NCBI RefSeq assembly: GCF_003124125.1
Contig: NZ_QCXQ01000005.1
Location: 1 to 44,319 of the forward strand
Direction of reading: 5' to 3'
Length of the DNA: 44,319 nucleotides
DNA from: Levilactobacillus bambusae
GTDB lineage: Bacteria > Bacillota > Bacilli > Lactobacillales > Lactobacillaceae
The notes beneath the pieces were generated by a model. That model had not been told where the DNA came from, did not search any database, and saw nothing but the letters and a program-made list of their open reading frames with translations. Positions 14,544 through 23,269 of this stretch are shown piece after piece (position 1 is the first letter of the stretch; the number at the start of each line of letters is the position of its first letter). The position numbers and the translations under genes were made by a program.

Positions 14544-15935
14544 ATGGCAAAACAAGTAACGGTCAAAGAATTATATACCGCTGATACTGAAGTGACGGAA
14601 CCCGTTGAATTAACGGGTTGGGTCAAGACGGTGCGGGCATCAAAAAACGTGGGGTTCGTTGAATTAAACGACGGTTCCAGTTTGAAGAACGTCCAAATTG
14701 TGATGAAGAGCGACCTGCCTAACTACGAAGCGTTAGGCAAAATGCCAATCAGCACCACCATTACCGTTGAAGGAACGGTGGCCTACACGCCAAAGGCTCC
14801 GCAGCCGTTTGAAATTCACGCGGCAAGCATTAAGGAAGTGGGCCATTCCGATAACGATTACCCCCTCCAAAAGAAGAAGCATTCATACGAGTATTTACGG
14901 ACGATTGCCCACTTGCGGCCCCGGACAAACACCTTTTACTCCGTGTTTAAAATCCGGTCCCTCGCAGCCTTTGCGGTCCACCAATACTTACAGGATCGGG
15001 ACTTCGTATACGTGAACACCCCGCTAATTACCAGCAGCGACAGCGAAGGGGCCGGGGAAATGTTCCGGGTTACCACGTTGGACCTCAACAACCTGCCGAA
15101 GGATGAAGAAGGCCACGTCGATGACACCCAGGATTTCTTCAAGAAGGAAACCAACTTAACGGTGAGCGGTCAGCTTCCCGTTGAATCCTTTGCGTTGGCG
15201 CTCCGCAATGTTTATACGTTTGGGCCCACTTTCCGGGCTGAAAACTCGCACACGACCCGGCATGCTTCCGAGTTCTGGATGATTGAACCCGAAATGGCCT
15301 TTGCCGATCTTAAGGACGTCATGGATGTTTCCGAAGGCCTGTTAAAGAGCGTCATCCGGTACCTGTTCAGCCACGCCCAAGACGAATTGCAATTCTTGAA
15401 CGACAACGTTGATGACCAACTCATCGAACGGTTAACCACCACCGTCAACGAAGAGTTTGCCCGGGTAACCTATACGGACGCCATTGATATTTTGCAACAG
15501 GCCGACGTTGACTTTGAAGAACCCGTTGAATGGGGCATTGATTTAGATGCTGAACACGAACGCTACCTATCCGAACAGGTTTACAAGAAGCCCGTCTTCT
15601 TGACCGACTACCCGAAGGACATTAAGGCCTTCTACATGCGGGATAACGCCGACGAAAAAACGGTTGCTGCGGTAGACTTGCTCGTCCCTGAAATTGGGGA
15701 ACTGGTCGGTGGAAGCCAACGTGAAGAACGGGAAGCCGTCTTAGCCCAAAAGATTCAGGACTTTAACCTTTCCGAAGATGAATACCAATGGTACCTGGAC
15801 CTGCGGAAGTACGGCGAAACGGAACACTCTGGGTTCGGAATCGGGTTTGAACGCCTCGTCATGTACGTAACGGGTATCGATAACATTCGCGACGTGATCC
15901 CTTACCCAAGAACGCCAGGGAACGCTGAATTCTAA
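14544..15935 (+). CDS. asnS: Asparaginyl-tRNA synthetase (class IIb)
   Basis: A 463-aa cytoplasmic enzyme that charges tRNA-Asn with asparagine. Residues ~1-110 hold the OB-fold anticodon-binding domain ([23 protein letters not shown]). The class II catalytic core contains motif 2 ([21 protein letters not shown] region) and motif 3 ([15 protein letters not shown]). ATG 14544 is used because AAGGGAG is placed properly ahead of it; the in-frame GTG 14535 is not. The length and internal sequence ([26 protein letters not shown]) resemble the E. coli-type enzyme of about 466 aa rather than the ~430-aa Bacillus type. It could be a second asnS in the genome. It is controlled by the T-box leader. Confidence 0.95.
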   Translation: MAKQVTVKELYTADTEVTEPVELTGWVKTVRASKNVGFVELNDGSSLKNVQIVMKSDLPNYEALGKMPISTTITVEGTVAYTPKAPQPFEIHAASIKEVGHSDNDYPLQKKKHSYEYLRTIAHLRPRTNTFYSVFKIRSLAAFAVHQYLQDRDFVYVNTPLITSSDSEGAGEMFRVTTLDLNNLPKDEEGHVDDTQDFFKKETNLTVSGQLPVESFALALRNVYTFGPTFRAENSHTTRHASEFWMIEPEMAFADLKDVMDVSEGLLKSVIRYLFSHAQDELQFLNDNVDDQLIERLTTTVNEEFARVTYTDAIDILQQADVDFEEPVEWGIDLDAEHERYLSEQVYKKPVFLTDYPKDIKAFYMRDNADEKTVAAVDLLVPEIGELVGGSQREEREAVLAQKIQDFNLSEDEYQWYLDLRKYGETEHSGFGIGFERLVMYVTGIDNIRDVIPYPRTPGNAEF

Positions 15936-15975
15936 GACGAATGTGTTAAACCGATGATACTCATACAGCAAAAGT

Positions 15976-16008
15976 AAAAGGGAGAGACGTTAGGTCTCTC
16001 CCTTTTTT
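15976..16008 (+). terminator. Intrinsic terminator of asnS
   Basis: A ~13-bp stem (15976-15988 with 15993-16006) has a 4-base loop and a T run. Confidence 0.92.
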
Positions 16009-16105
16009 GTGTGGGGTGGATTATCGAAATAAATTGTGGTAGGATGCTTTGCTTTTGTAATCGTAACCATTACCTTAACACAAGCGTTTTAATTAAAAAT
16101 CAAGG

Positions 16106-16133
16106 TTTACAAATGTAGGGAATATGGTAGGCT
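16106..16133 (+). promoter_or_regulatory. Possible promoter of the small ORF/oleate hydratase unit
   Basis: TTTACA (16106-16111) and TAGGCT (16128-16133) are separated by 16 bases, about 50 bases before the small ORF. Confidence 0.4.
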
Positions 16134-16184
16134 AAGGGTGGTTAAAGCAACGCAAATTTAGTCATGGGTAAAGGATGTGAGCAG

Positions 16185-16310
16185 ATGTCCAAAAAAGGAT
16201 GTGCCTTGATGATCTCAGCCGGTGTGACCGCTGCTGTGACAGTTTACGTGTTAAAGCAACTCGATTGGTTCCACGATGACGCAAAGGACTACGCCATTTT
16301 TGAATCGTAA
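16185..16310 (+). CDS. Small 41-aa membrane protein upstream of oleate hydratase
   Basis: ATG 16185 has AAAGGA about 9 bases upstream. The frame encodes MSKKGCALMISAGVTAAV, one hydrophobic segment (residues ~6-24), then an acidic aromatic tail (DWFHDDAKDYAIFES). The gene ends 29 bases before the oleate hydratase start, and no terminator separates the two. I know no family for it. It looks like a short single-pass membrane peptide co-transcribed with the hydratase. A ribosome site, sensible topology and position support it, but no homology evidence is available here. Confidence 0.6.
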   Translation: MSKKGCALMISAGVTAAVTVYVLKQLDWFHDDAKDYAIFES

Positions 16311-16339
16311 GGATGACGAATCAGAAGGAGGTCGGTTAG

Positions 16340-18034
16340 ATGATCAAACACAAAGCAATTATGATTGGCGCAGGGCTAGCAAACATGGCGAGCGCAGTCT
16401 ACTTGATTCAAGAGGGTCACTGGGAGGGTTCCGCCATTACCTTTTACGGGGTTGACGACCACGGGTCAAACGATGGGAGTCTCGCTTCGGAACAAGCGGA
16501 TGATTACTGGAACAAGAACCACCCGCTCGATAATACCAAGGGATACATTGCCCGTGGCGGACGGATGCTGAACTACCGAACCTACGTTGATTTAATGGAT
16601 CTGCTCTCCCGGGTGAAATCCGCGACGGAGCCAAATATGACGGCGGCAGAAGACACCCGGGACTTTGATGCCCAGCACCGGACCTTTGATAAGGCGCGGC
16701 TATTGCGGCGGGGTGAGGGCATTGTGGACGCCGGTAAATTAGGGCTGGATAACAAGGACCGGATGCTGCTCTCCCGGCTGGTAATGATGCCCGATAAAGA
16801 TGAAGAAAAGTTAGATAATATTTCCATTGCCGACTACTTTAAGGATGATCCCCACATCTTTACCACGAACTTCTGGTACATGTGGGAGACGACCTTTGCC
16901 TTCCGGACCCAGAGCTCCGTTCAAGAATTACGGCGCTATATGCACATGATGCTGTATGAATTTACCCAGATTGAACACTTAGTCGGGGTGAACCGGACCC
17001 GTTACAACCAGTTCGAAAGTATTATGCTGCCGCTGATTAACTACTTGAAGGAAGCTGGCGTACACTTCGAGTTCGGTAAAATCGTTTCCGACTGGGAATT
17101 TAAGACCAGCCCGATGCAAGATGAAATTACGGTGACGGGGCTAGAAGTGACGGATGCCAAGACGGGTCAGATAGATCATGTCACCGTCGACGATGACACG
17201 GCCGTCATCTTTACGAACGGCTCGATCACGGATTCCGCCACGATTGGCGACTACGATTCACCGGCCCCACAAGATATGGCGTACGGGCTTTCCGCCAGTC
17301 TCTGGAAGAAGGCAGCAGATAAGTTCTATAACCTAGGCACCCCGGATAAGTTTTTTGACGACCGGGACGCCTCCGAGTGGATCAGTTTTACCCTCACCAC
17401 GAAGGACCACCTGCTGTTAAACGAAATTACGCGGATTACCACTCAGGTGCCGGGTAACGCCCTCAACAGTTTTCTATCGACGGCCCCGATTACCGACTTG
17501 GGCAACCCGGACGTCAACATGTCGATCGTGGTCCATCATCAACCCCACTTCACCACGCAAAAACCGAATGAGGGTGTGATTTGGGGTTACTTCCTTTACC
17601 CCCGGCGGACGGGCGAGTTCGTGAATAAACCCTACATTGAAATGAACGGGAAGGAAATGCTGCAAGAACTCATTGGGCAGCTCAGCTTGGTTGATCCCGG
17701 CCCCGTTAACATCCGGGAAAAGGAGCAGGCTATCATGGACTCCGTGATTAACTGCATCCCCGCTTACATGCCGTACGCTTCGGCCTTGTTCAACAACCGG
17801 GCTAAAACGGATCGGCCGCTGGTGATTCCGGAACACTCAACGAACTTAGCCTTCACCGGTGAATTTGTGGAACAACCGTACCAGATGGTCTTCACGGAAC
17901 AGAGCGCCGTGCGGTCGGGTGAAATTGCCGCCTACCACTTTGCGGGGATTCCAATGAGCCGCTTAGTTAAGACACCCCGTTACGATAAAGACATTCCAAC
18001 GTTATTGCGGGCGACGAAGAAAATGTTTGAATAA
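16340..18034 (+). CDS. ohyA: Oleate hydratase (myosin-cross-reactive antigen family)
   Basis: A 564-aa FAD-dependent enzyme that adds water to cis-9 unsaturated fatty acids, giving 10-hydroxy acids, typically at the membrane surface. The N-terminal IMIGAGLANMASAVYL is the Rossmann nucleotide-binding motif of the family. Family-wide blocks such as YIARGGRMLNYRTY, FWYMWETTFAF, ELRRYMHMMLYEF and FTGEFVEQPYQMVFTEQ are intact, and the length is normal. GGAGGTCGG precedes the ATG. It probably detoxifies oleic and linoleic acid. It is the last gene of its unit, ending at a strong terminator. Confidence 0.95.
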   Translation: MIKHKAIMIGAGLANMASAVYLIQEGHWEGSAITFYGVDDHGSNDGSLASEQADDYWNKNHPLDNTKGYIARGGRMLNYRTYVDLMDLLSRVKSATEPNMTAAEDTRDFDAQHRTFDKARLLRRGEGIVDAGKLGLDNKDRMLLSRLVMMPDKDEEKLDNISIADYFKDDPHIFTTNFWYMWETTFAFRTQSSVQELRRYMHMMLYEFTQIEHLVGVNRTRYNQFESIMLPLINYLKEAGVHFEFGKIVSDWEFKTSPMQDEITVTGLEVTDAKTGQIDHVTVDDDTAVIFTNGSITDSATIGDYDSPAPQDMAYGLSASLWKKAADKFYNLGTPDKFFDDRDASEWISFTLTTKDHLLLNEITRITTQVPGNALNSFLSTAPITDLGNPDVNMSIVVHHQPHFTTQKPNEGVIWGYFLYPRRTGEFVNKPYIEMNGKEMLQELIGQLSLVDPGPVNIREKEQAIMDSVINCIPAYMPYASALFNNRAKTDRPLVIPEHSTNLAFTGEFVEQPYQMVFTEQSAVRSGEIAAYHFAGIPMSRLVKTPRYDKDIPTLLRATKKMFE

Positions 18035-18065
18035 ATAGGTTAATCAATCAAACCGGTTCCGCTAA

Positions 18066-18126
18066 AAACGGCATGATCCAAATTCGAGTGAACGCCACCC
18101 GAATTTGGATCATGCCGTTATTTGTT
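18066..18126. terminator. Bidirectional terminator after oleate hydratase
   Basis: An 18-bp perfect stem (18069-18086 with 18100-18117) has a 13-base loop, with A-rich and T-rich flanks. It also ends the converging glycosyltransferase gene. Confidence 0.85.
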
Positions 18127-18154
18127 TTGGGGGAATGAGTTGGTCGTCCGTCGG

Positions 18155-19225
18155 CTAACCATGTTCATACTTAGCGGCAATTTGACTCACCATGTCTTCC
18201 AGCCGGAATTGTTGCTGGTAGAGTGCAAAGCTGCGTTGGCTATCCTCAACGACAACAGCTTGGAGGTATTCGGTGACTAGGTGGGCGGCCGAATCAATGT
18301 GGCCCGGTGTATAAAGGTGACCGTTATGGTTAGTGACCAGGCCTTTGTGCCCGGTCACAGAACTGAGAACGACCGGGATTTGGTAGGCTAACGCATCAAT
18401 CACGGAGAAGGGCATCCCCTCATAGTGCGCCGTGGACAAGAAGACCTTGGCCTGCCGGTAATAGGGGTCAACGTCACTAATGTGGCCCACGAAGTGAACG
18501 TTGGCGCTGATCCCCAAGTTGTTGGTGATGGCCTGCATATCTGCTAATAAAACGCCGCCGCCCGCATAAATGAATTGGGCCTCCGGGACGGTTTGCAGAA
18601 CCTTGTAGGCGATTTCTACGAATTCTAAGGGGTTTTTCTGGGCGTCGCACCGGGCAATGTTGATGACTACCGGGGCGTTATCCGCGTAGTGACAGTTCTT
18701 TGGCTCGCTGACCCCGTTATTGACGACGACCGCCTTGTCCTCGGTCACGATCTTCTCCCTTAGGGCGTAAGCCTGTTCATCATCGGAAACGTGGATGACT
18801 AAGTTGGCCCGGGAAGTAATGAGTTTTTCCATCACTAAGATAATGGCCCGCTTCCACTTAGCCAGTGGCTTTTCGGAGTAGTAAGCGTGGGCGGTGTAGA
18901 AGACCTTGATTTGGTGGTTCAAAAAGAAGGTGTAGAGAAAAACGATCATGCCGGCGTACGAACTGTGGGCGTGCATAATATTAACGTCGTTTTCCCTGAC
19001 TAACCGGTGGAGCTGCCGCAATACCCGCCAAAGGTTCCAGGGTTTGTAAAACTCGGACTGGCGGTTATCGACCAGGTAGTCATCTGGAGCGGCCTCGTTG
19101 ATCCGGGTCGTTGTCACGTAGGGCATAATTTTAATGTGGTCAGTATTTAAATGGTCGTATAAGTGGTCAACGTGGCGTTTGACACCGCCACCGTAGGCTT
19201 CACAAACTTCAAGAACGGTTAACAT
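18155..19225 (-). CDS. GT4-type glycosyltransferase (exopolysaccharide)
   Basis: A 356-aa GT-B-fold transferase. The N-terminal domain starts with a Gly-rich nucleotide-sugar entry motif (EVCEAYGGGVKRHVDHL) and contains NIMHAHSSYAG. The C-terminal donor-binding domain has VINIARCDAQKNPLEFVEIA and the E-x7-E-like segment EGMPFSVIDALAYQIPVVLS. It would add a sugar to the undecaprenyl-linked repeat unit on the inner face of the membrane. ATG 19225 is chosen because GGAGGTG precedes it; an in-frame TTG at 19240 lies inside that site. It follows the priming transferase gene by 23 bases on the minus strand, so it may add the second sugar (inference). Confidence 0.88.
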   Translation of the reverse strand: MLTVLEVCEAYGGGVKRHVDHLYDHLNTDHIKIMPYVTTTRINEAAPDDYLVDNRQSEFYKPWNLWRVLRQLHRLVRENDVNIMHAHSSYAGMIVFLYTFFLNHQIKVFYTAHAYYSEKPLAKWKRAIILVMEKLITSRANLVIHVSDDEQAYALREKIVTEDKAVVVNNGVSEPKNCHYADNAPVVINIARCDAQKNPLEFVEIAYKVLQTVPEAQFIYAGGGVLLADMQAITNNLGISANVHFVGHISDVDPYYRQAKVFLSTAHYEGMPFSVIDALAYQIPVVLSSVTGHKGLVTNHNGHLYTPGHIDSAAHLVTEYLQAVVVEDSQRSFALYQQQFRLEDMVSQIAAKYEHG

Positions 19226-19248
19226 AGCGAGCACCTCCAAGGGTTGGG

Positions 19249-19923
19249 TTAGTAAGCGGCGTTGGGTTTAGCAACGATAGCTACTGTTTTGAACATGATT
19301 TTAAGATCCATTTTAATGCTAGCGGTTTCAATATAGTGTAAGTCGAGGGCCACCATTTCATCGAAGTCCGCCGCACTCCGTTTAGTTACCTGCCATAGCC
19401 CAGTACAGCCAGGCTTGACGTATAACCGCTGCTTATCGTAGCAGGTGTACTGCTGGTATTCGTTAGGCAGGGGCGGCCGGGGTCCGACGAGGGTCATCTT
19501 CCCGGCTAAAACGTTGAACAACTGAGGAAGTTCATCCAGGCTGAACTTTCGGAGGGACGCTCCAAGTGGCGTCACCCGGGGATCGTTTTTCATCTTAAAC
19601 ATGGCACCGCCAACTTCGTTTTGGTCGGCCACTTCATGAAACCGCTGTTCGGCGCCGGGGACCATCGACCGAAATTTAAACATGGTAAACGGCTGGCCGT
19701 TCTGACCGATGCGCGTTGCCCGGTAGAAAATGGGGGCCCGCCAATCTTCGTGCTTTAACCCGACTATAATAAGTAAGAATAGGGGGCTGAGCAGGAGTAG
19801 GCCGGCTAGACTAACCAGAACGTCTAACGTGCGTTTGGCAAATTGGTATCGGGGACGCCGATGAACGGTCGCGGGATTTAAGCAGATGACGGAACGCTGT
19901 GTGTTAGGCGTCGTGATTTGCAT
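19249..19923 (-). CDS. Priming undecaprenyl-phosphate sugar phosphotransferase (bacterial sugar transferase family)
   Basis: A 224-aa monotopic/bitopic membrane enzyme. Residues ~27-55 (KRTLDVLVSLAGLLLLSPLF) form the membrane element. The catalytic core contains FYRATRIGQNGQPFTMFKFRSM, FSLDELPQLFNVLAGKMTLVGPRPP and PGCTGLWQVTKRS, the conserved blocks of polyprenyl-phosphate hexose-1-phosphate transferases (PF02397). It starts the repeat unit by loading the first sugar phosphate on undecaprenyl phosphate. It is the short form, without the N-terminal multi-helix domain of WbaP. AAGGAGG lies 8 bases before the ATG. It is divergent from the main EPS operon; the ~270 bases between hold AT-rich promoter sequence and a small hairpin near 20047-20062. 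Confidence 0.92.
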   Translation of the reverse strand: MQITTPNTQRSVICLNPATVHRRPRYQFAKRTLDVLVSLAGLLLLSPLFLLIIVGLKHEDWRAPIFYRATRIGQNGQPFTMFKFRSMVPGAEQRFHEVADQNEVGGAMFKMKNDPRVTPLGASLRKFSLDELPQLFNVLAGKMTLVGPRPPLPNEYQQYTCYDKQRLYVKPGCTGLWQVTKRSAADFDEMVALDLHYIETASIKMDLKIMFKTVAIVAKPNAAY

Positions 19924-20194
19924 CGTTAAAACCTCCTTCGTGAATGTTCGAACGGGTATTACTGATTGGTATTAATGATAAATGGGGTGTAATTGACTTG
20001 CAATGGATTTTTAATGAACAGTTAGTGAATTTTAGTGTATTTACTCACGGTTTTTTCACCGTAGAAACTTAGTCTCTTCACAAAACCGGCATATTTTTCA
20101 GACATACTAGCACCATTCAAACGGACGACAACCGAAAAAAGCTTCAAGAATCAAGTGATATGCACAACCACTAAGAAAAGTGAGGCGACTGAAT

Positions 20195-21466
20195 ATGAAA
20201 AAGTACGTTATTTTCACCCACGTGATCCGCGGAACCGAAATCGGAGGCTCCCTAATTTATACCCGGAACAAGGTTAATGATGTTAAGGATCGCGGTCACG
20301 TGCCCTACGTTTACTCCCGGATGGGGGACCGTGATGATGTGATTGTCTACCCCGAACTCCTACCCTTTCGGGATCACCTCATCTATGAACTGGCTTACGC
20401 TCCCAGCCTATTCAGCCGTCAGCGGGTTCGCCGGATTCTGGACCGGTTCCTCACCGAGATTGATTACCAGGTGGGTGACGACGTAATCATCGAAAGTCAC
20501 GATATTACCGAAGCTTTATGGGCAGAACTGCTGGCTCAGGAAACGAGCGGCCAAAATTTTGTCTACCTTATTAATGAGTACACGGCCGATACTCGTTTAA
20601 AGTCCCGGGAGCGGGATTTCATCGGCTGGAAACTCTCCCACCGGCAGTTAGCAGTCCTATCACCCGTAACTTATGATTACCTCCTGCCGGGCCACCGGGT
20701 GCCCGATTACCAACGGTACCTATTGAAAGCCCCCGACAGCAACGTCGTGGCGGATACGAGCCAACCGACACCGGTCGATGACTTACCGTTAGCGGATTAC
20801 CACGTTGCTTCCATTGGGCGACTAGAAAAACCGTACGTAGCCGAGATGCTTACGGCGGTGATTGAATTTTGCGAGCGTTACAAAAAAAAGCAGGTTCACC
20901 TCACCCTCATTGGGGACACGGCTGACGAAACCGTTAAAAACCGGTTAATTGACCGGTGTGCGGCCGTCCCTAACTTAGAGTTGCTCATTACTGGTTACTT
21001 ACTGCCTATTCCAAGGCGATTTTTCCGGCAGGTGGACGTCTTTATCTCATCGGCGGGTTCCACGCTCGTCTCCCATCACGAAGGGATCCCAACCCTCGTC
21101 ATGTCGCCGGAAAGCCAGGCGTTAGGCCTGATGGGTTGGACGACCGACCAAATTCTGTTTGGTAAACCCAGCCCAGTCGGGATTACCGATTGGCTCGACC
21201 GCATTCTGGTGGGCGGCTACTGTCATACCCACCGGCCACTTTTCAAGATTTCCAAACCGGATTTTGCCCGTCAATTTGATGAACACGAACGGTTCGTTCA
21301 AAAGATGATGAAGGGGCATTATTTTCCCGCCCGAACTTTTAACGCCGATCCCCGTTGGAAGACGGAGCTGAATTGGCTGGGCGTGCGCCTGCTGGGACCG
21401 CGCAGATACGGCCATATGCGAGAAAATATTGTCCAACACGTTCGGGCAGCCGAAACGCAGGCTTAG
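20195..21466 (+). CDS. Probable GT-B glycosyltransferase, first gene of the rightward EPS operon
   Basis: A 423-aa cytoplasmic protein. The N-terminal VIFTHVIRGTEIGGSLIYTRNK resembles the acceptor-side loop of GT4-like enzymes. The C-terminal half has YHVASIGRLEKPYVAEML, HLTLIGDTADE and DVFISSAGSTLVSHHEGIPTLVM, which fit a donor-binding Rossmann domain. The match to any single GT family is loose, so the donor and acceptor are unknown. ATG 20195 is chosen because GTGAGG lies 9 bases upstream; the upstream in-frame GTG (20180) falls in that site. The next gene starts 20 bases after its stop. Confidence 0.7.
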   Translation: MKKYVIFTHVIRGTEIGGSLIYTRNKVNDVKDRGHVPYVYSRMGDRDDVIVYPELLPFRDHLIYELAYAPSLFSRQRVRRILDRFLTEIDYQVGDDVIIESHDITEALWAELLAQETSGQNFVYLINEYTADTRLKSRERDFIGWKLSHRQLAVLSPVTYDYLLPGHRVPDYQRYLLKAPDSNVVADTSQPTPVDDLPLADYHVASIGRLEKPYVAEMLTAVIEFCERYKKKQVHLTLIGDTADETVKNRLIDRCAAVPNLELLITGYLLPIPRRFFRQVDVFISSAGSTLVSHHEGIPTLVMSPESQALGLMGWTTDQILFGKPSPVGITDWLDRILVGGYCHTHRPLFKISKPDFARQFDEHERFVQKMMKGHYFPARTFNADPRWKTELNWLGVRLLGPRRYGHMRENIVQHVRAAETQA

Positions 21467-21486
21467 TTCCCTGAAAGGAGCATCCA

Positions 21487-22623
21487 ATGATGTCAAAAAA
21501 AATTATGGTAACCGAATCCACGATGCCGCCGTTTGCGGAGTATGCGAATGAAATTGCGGAACTGTGGCAAAGCAAGTGGCTCACGAATAACGGCGCAAAA
21601 ACCCAAGAACTCACACAGCAGCTGCAGGACTATCTCGGGATCGACCACTTAAGCCTCGTGACAAACGGGCACATGGCGTTGGAGCTGGCTCTGATGGCGT
21701 TGGGGGTTCAGGATGGCGAAGTAATTACCACGCCGTTTACGTTTGCCTCAACCACCCACGCCATTGTGAGAAACGGGTTAACTCCGGTGTTTGCGGACAT
21801 TGATCCCGAAACCTTTACACTTGATCCCACTAAGGTGGAAGCCCTCATTACCCCGCAAACCCGGGCGATTATGCCCGTTCACATTTATGGGAACGTGTGT
21901 GACGTGGAGGCCTTTGAACGGCTGGGGAAGAAGTACCATTTGAAGGTTATTTACGACGGGGCCCACAGCTTCGGCTGCCAATACAAAGGCAAGAGCCTCG
22001 CAAGCTACGGGGATGCCGTCACCTACAGTTTCCACGCCACGAAGCTCTTTAATACCATTGAGGGGGGCGCCGTTGTTGTGCGGGATGACGCAACGAAGAC
22101 CCGGGTCGAACAGATGAAGAACTTCGGGTTAGCCGACGGGGTACCCGTAGAGGTTGGAATAAATGGCAAACTGAATGAGTTCAGTGCCGCCATGGGAATT
22201 TGCAACTTACGCCACCTGGACGCAGCAATTGCGGCCCGTCAGACCCGGGTGAGAGCCTACCGCAAACAGCTGGGGGCGATTCCTGGCGTTCAAGTGAACC
22301 CCGTTCAAGCAGCGGCCGAACCCAATGCCGCCTACTTTCCCGTTATCTTTCATGATGTTGACGGGCGTACCCGGGATCGGGTGTTTGATCGACTGGCAGA
22401 GGAAGGAATTAACGCCCGCAAATACTTCTCGCCGTTAACCAGCGATAGTCCGGGTATCGCCTCCCGATTCACCGTGCAAATTACCCCCATTGCGGCCGAC
22501 TACGCGAACCGGGTTTTAACCCTCCCGCTCTATCCCGACCTTGCCATTAGCGACCTGCTTCGGATTACCGCAATTATCCGAGAGGTGTGCGGAGTGAAGA
22601 CTCAATCCGTTGCCAACGGTTAA
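21487..22623 (+). CDS. DegT/DnrJ/EryC1-type sugar aminotransferase
   Basis: A 378-aa PLP enzyme. Lys186 in SFHATKLFN is the Schiff-base lysine; Asp157 in YDGAHSFG should contact the pyridine nitrogen; TNGHMALELAL forms the phosphate-binding region. Such enzymes transfer an amino group from glutamate to a keto sugar nucleotide. With rmlA and rmlB in the same cluster and no rmlC/rmlD, the likely substrate is dTDP-4-keto-6-deoxyglucose, giving a dTDP-4-amino-4,6-dideoxyhexose (VioA/DesI-like). That is inference; 3-amino specificity would also need a keto-isomerase, which is not seen. AAAGGAG lies 6 bases before ATG 21487; a second ATG follows directly. Confidence 0.88.
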   Translation: MMSKKIMVTESTMPPFAEYANEIAELWQSKWLTNNGAKTQELTQQLQDYLGIDHLSLVTNGHMALELALMALGVQDGEVITTPFTFASTTHAIVRNGLTPVFADIDPETFTLDPTKVEALITPQTRAIMPVHIYGNVCDVEAFERLGKKYHLKVIYDGAHSFGCQYKGKSLASYGDAVTYSFHATKLFNTIEGGAVVVRDDATKTRVEQMKNFGLADGVPVEVGINGKLNEFSAAMGICNLRHLDAAIAARQTRVRAYRKQLGAIPGVQVNPVQAAAEPNAAYFPVIFHDVDGRTRDRVFDRLAEEGINARKYFSPLTSDSPGIASRFTVQITPIAADYANRVLTLPLYPDLAISDLLRITAIIREVCGVKTQSVANG

Positions 22624-22665
22624 TTGTAACCGATTGCAGATTATTTCACCGGAAAGGAGCCCCTC

Positions 22666-23265
22666 ATGAAAATTCAACCGAAAGCCTCAAAAACGTTAAA
22701 ACACTGGTGGTGGCTAAGCGTAGTGTTCGCCCTGATTGGCGGATTGCTAGGCTGGGGAATCGTGACCTATGCGGTGACCCCACACTACCAAGCAAAAAGC
22801 GAACTCGTCATTCAATCCAAGAAGAGCGTTACGGAAGGGATCACGGGCGATCAGCTGAATACCGCAGTGGCCGGGTACCAGGATTTGGTAACCAGTCAGG
22901 CCGTGCTGTCTAGGGCCCAGCACCATCTAAAATCAGACGGAATTGATGTGACGACGACCCAGTTGGGCAAGCAGGTCCAACTGCAGCACCAGGAGGATTC
23001 GAACCTGATTCACCTCGTGACGACGGCTAGTTCACCACAGCGGGCCCAAACCATTAACCAGGAAATTAGTGACGCCTTTACGGAGGAGGCCAACCGGCTA
23101 GGTGACCAGCTCTTGGTTAAACCAATTACCCCAACGTCCTATTCGGATAAGTCGAAGACGACCAGTACTAGTTTGGTTACCATGATTGGCGCCGTCACCG
23201 GATTTGTCTTCGGATCACTCCTAGTCCTTGGCCTGATGGTGCCGAACTTGAAGAAGGAAGGGTAA
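22666..23265 (+). CDS. Wzz/CpsC-like polysaccharide chain-length regulator
   Basis: A 199-aa membrane protein with two transmembrane helices (residues ~16-36 and ~168-188) flanking an extracytoplasmic loop, the polysaccharide co-polymerase layout. HYQAKSELVIQ and DLVTSQAVLSRAQHHL are typical Wzz-domain segments. It should set polymer length together with the Wzy polymerase. The C-terminus is short (NLKKEG) and lacks a kinase-activating or Tyr-rich extension, and no adjacent BY-kinase gene exists. AAAGGAG precedes the ATG and the next gene starts 4 bases after the stop. Confidence 0.85.
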   Translation: MKIQPKASKTLKHWWWLSVVFALIGGLLGWGIVTYAVTPHYQAKSELVIQSKKSVTEGITGDQLNTAVAGYQDLVTSQAVLSRAQHHLKSDGIDVTTTQLGKQVQLQHQEDSNLIHLVTTASSPQRAQTINQEISDAFTEEANRLGDQLLVKPITPTSYSDKSKTTSTSLVTMIGAVTGFVFGSLLVLGLMVPNLKKEG

Positions 23266-23269
23266 CGGC

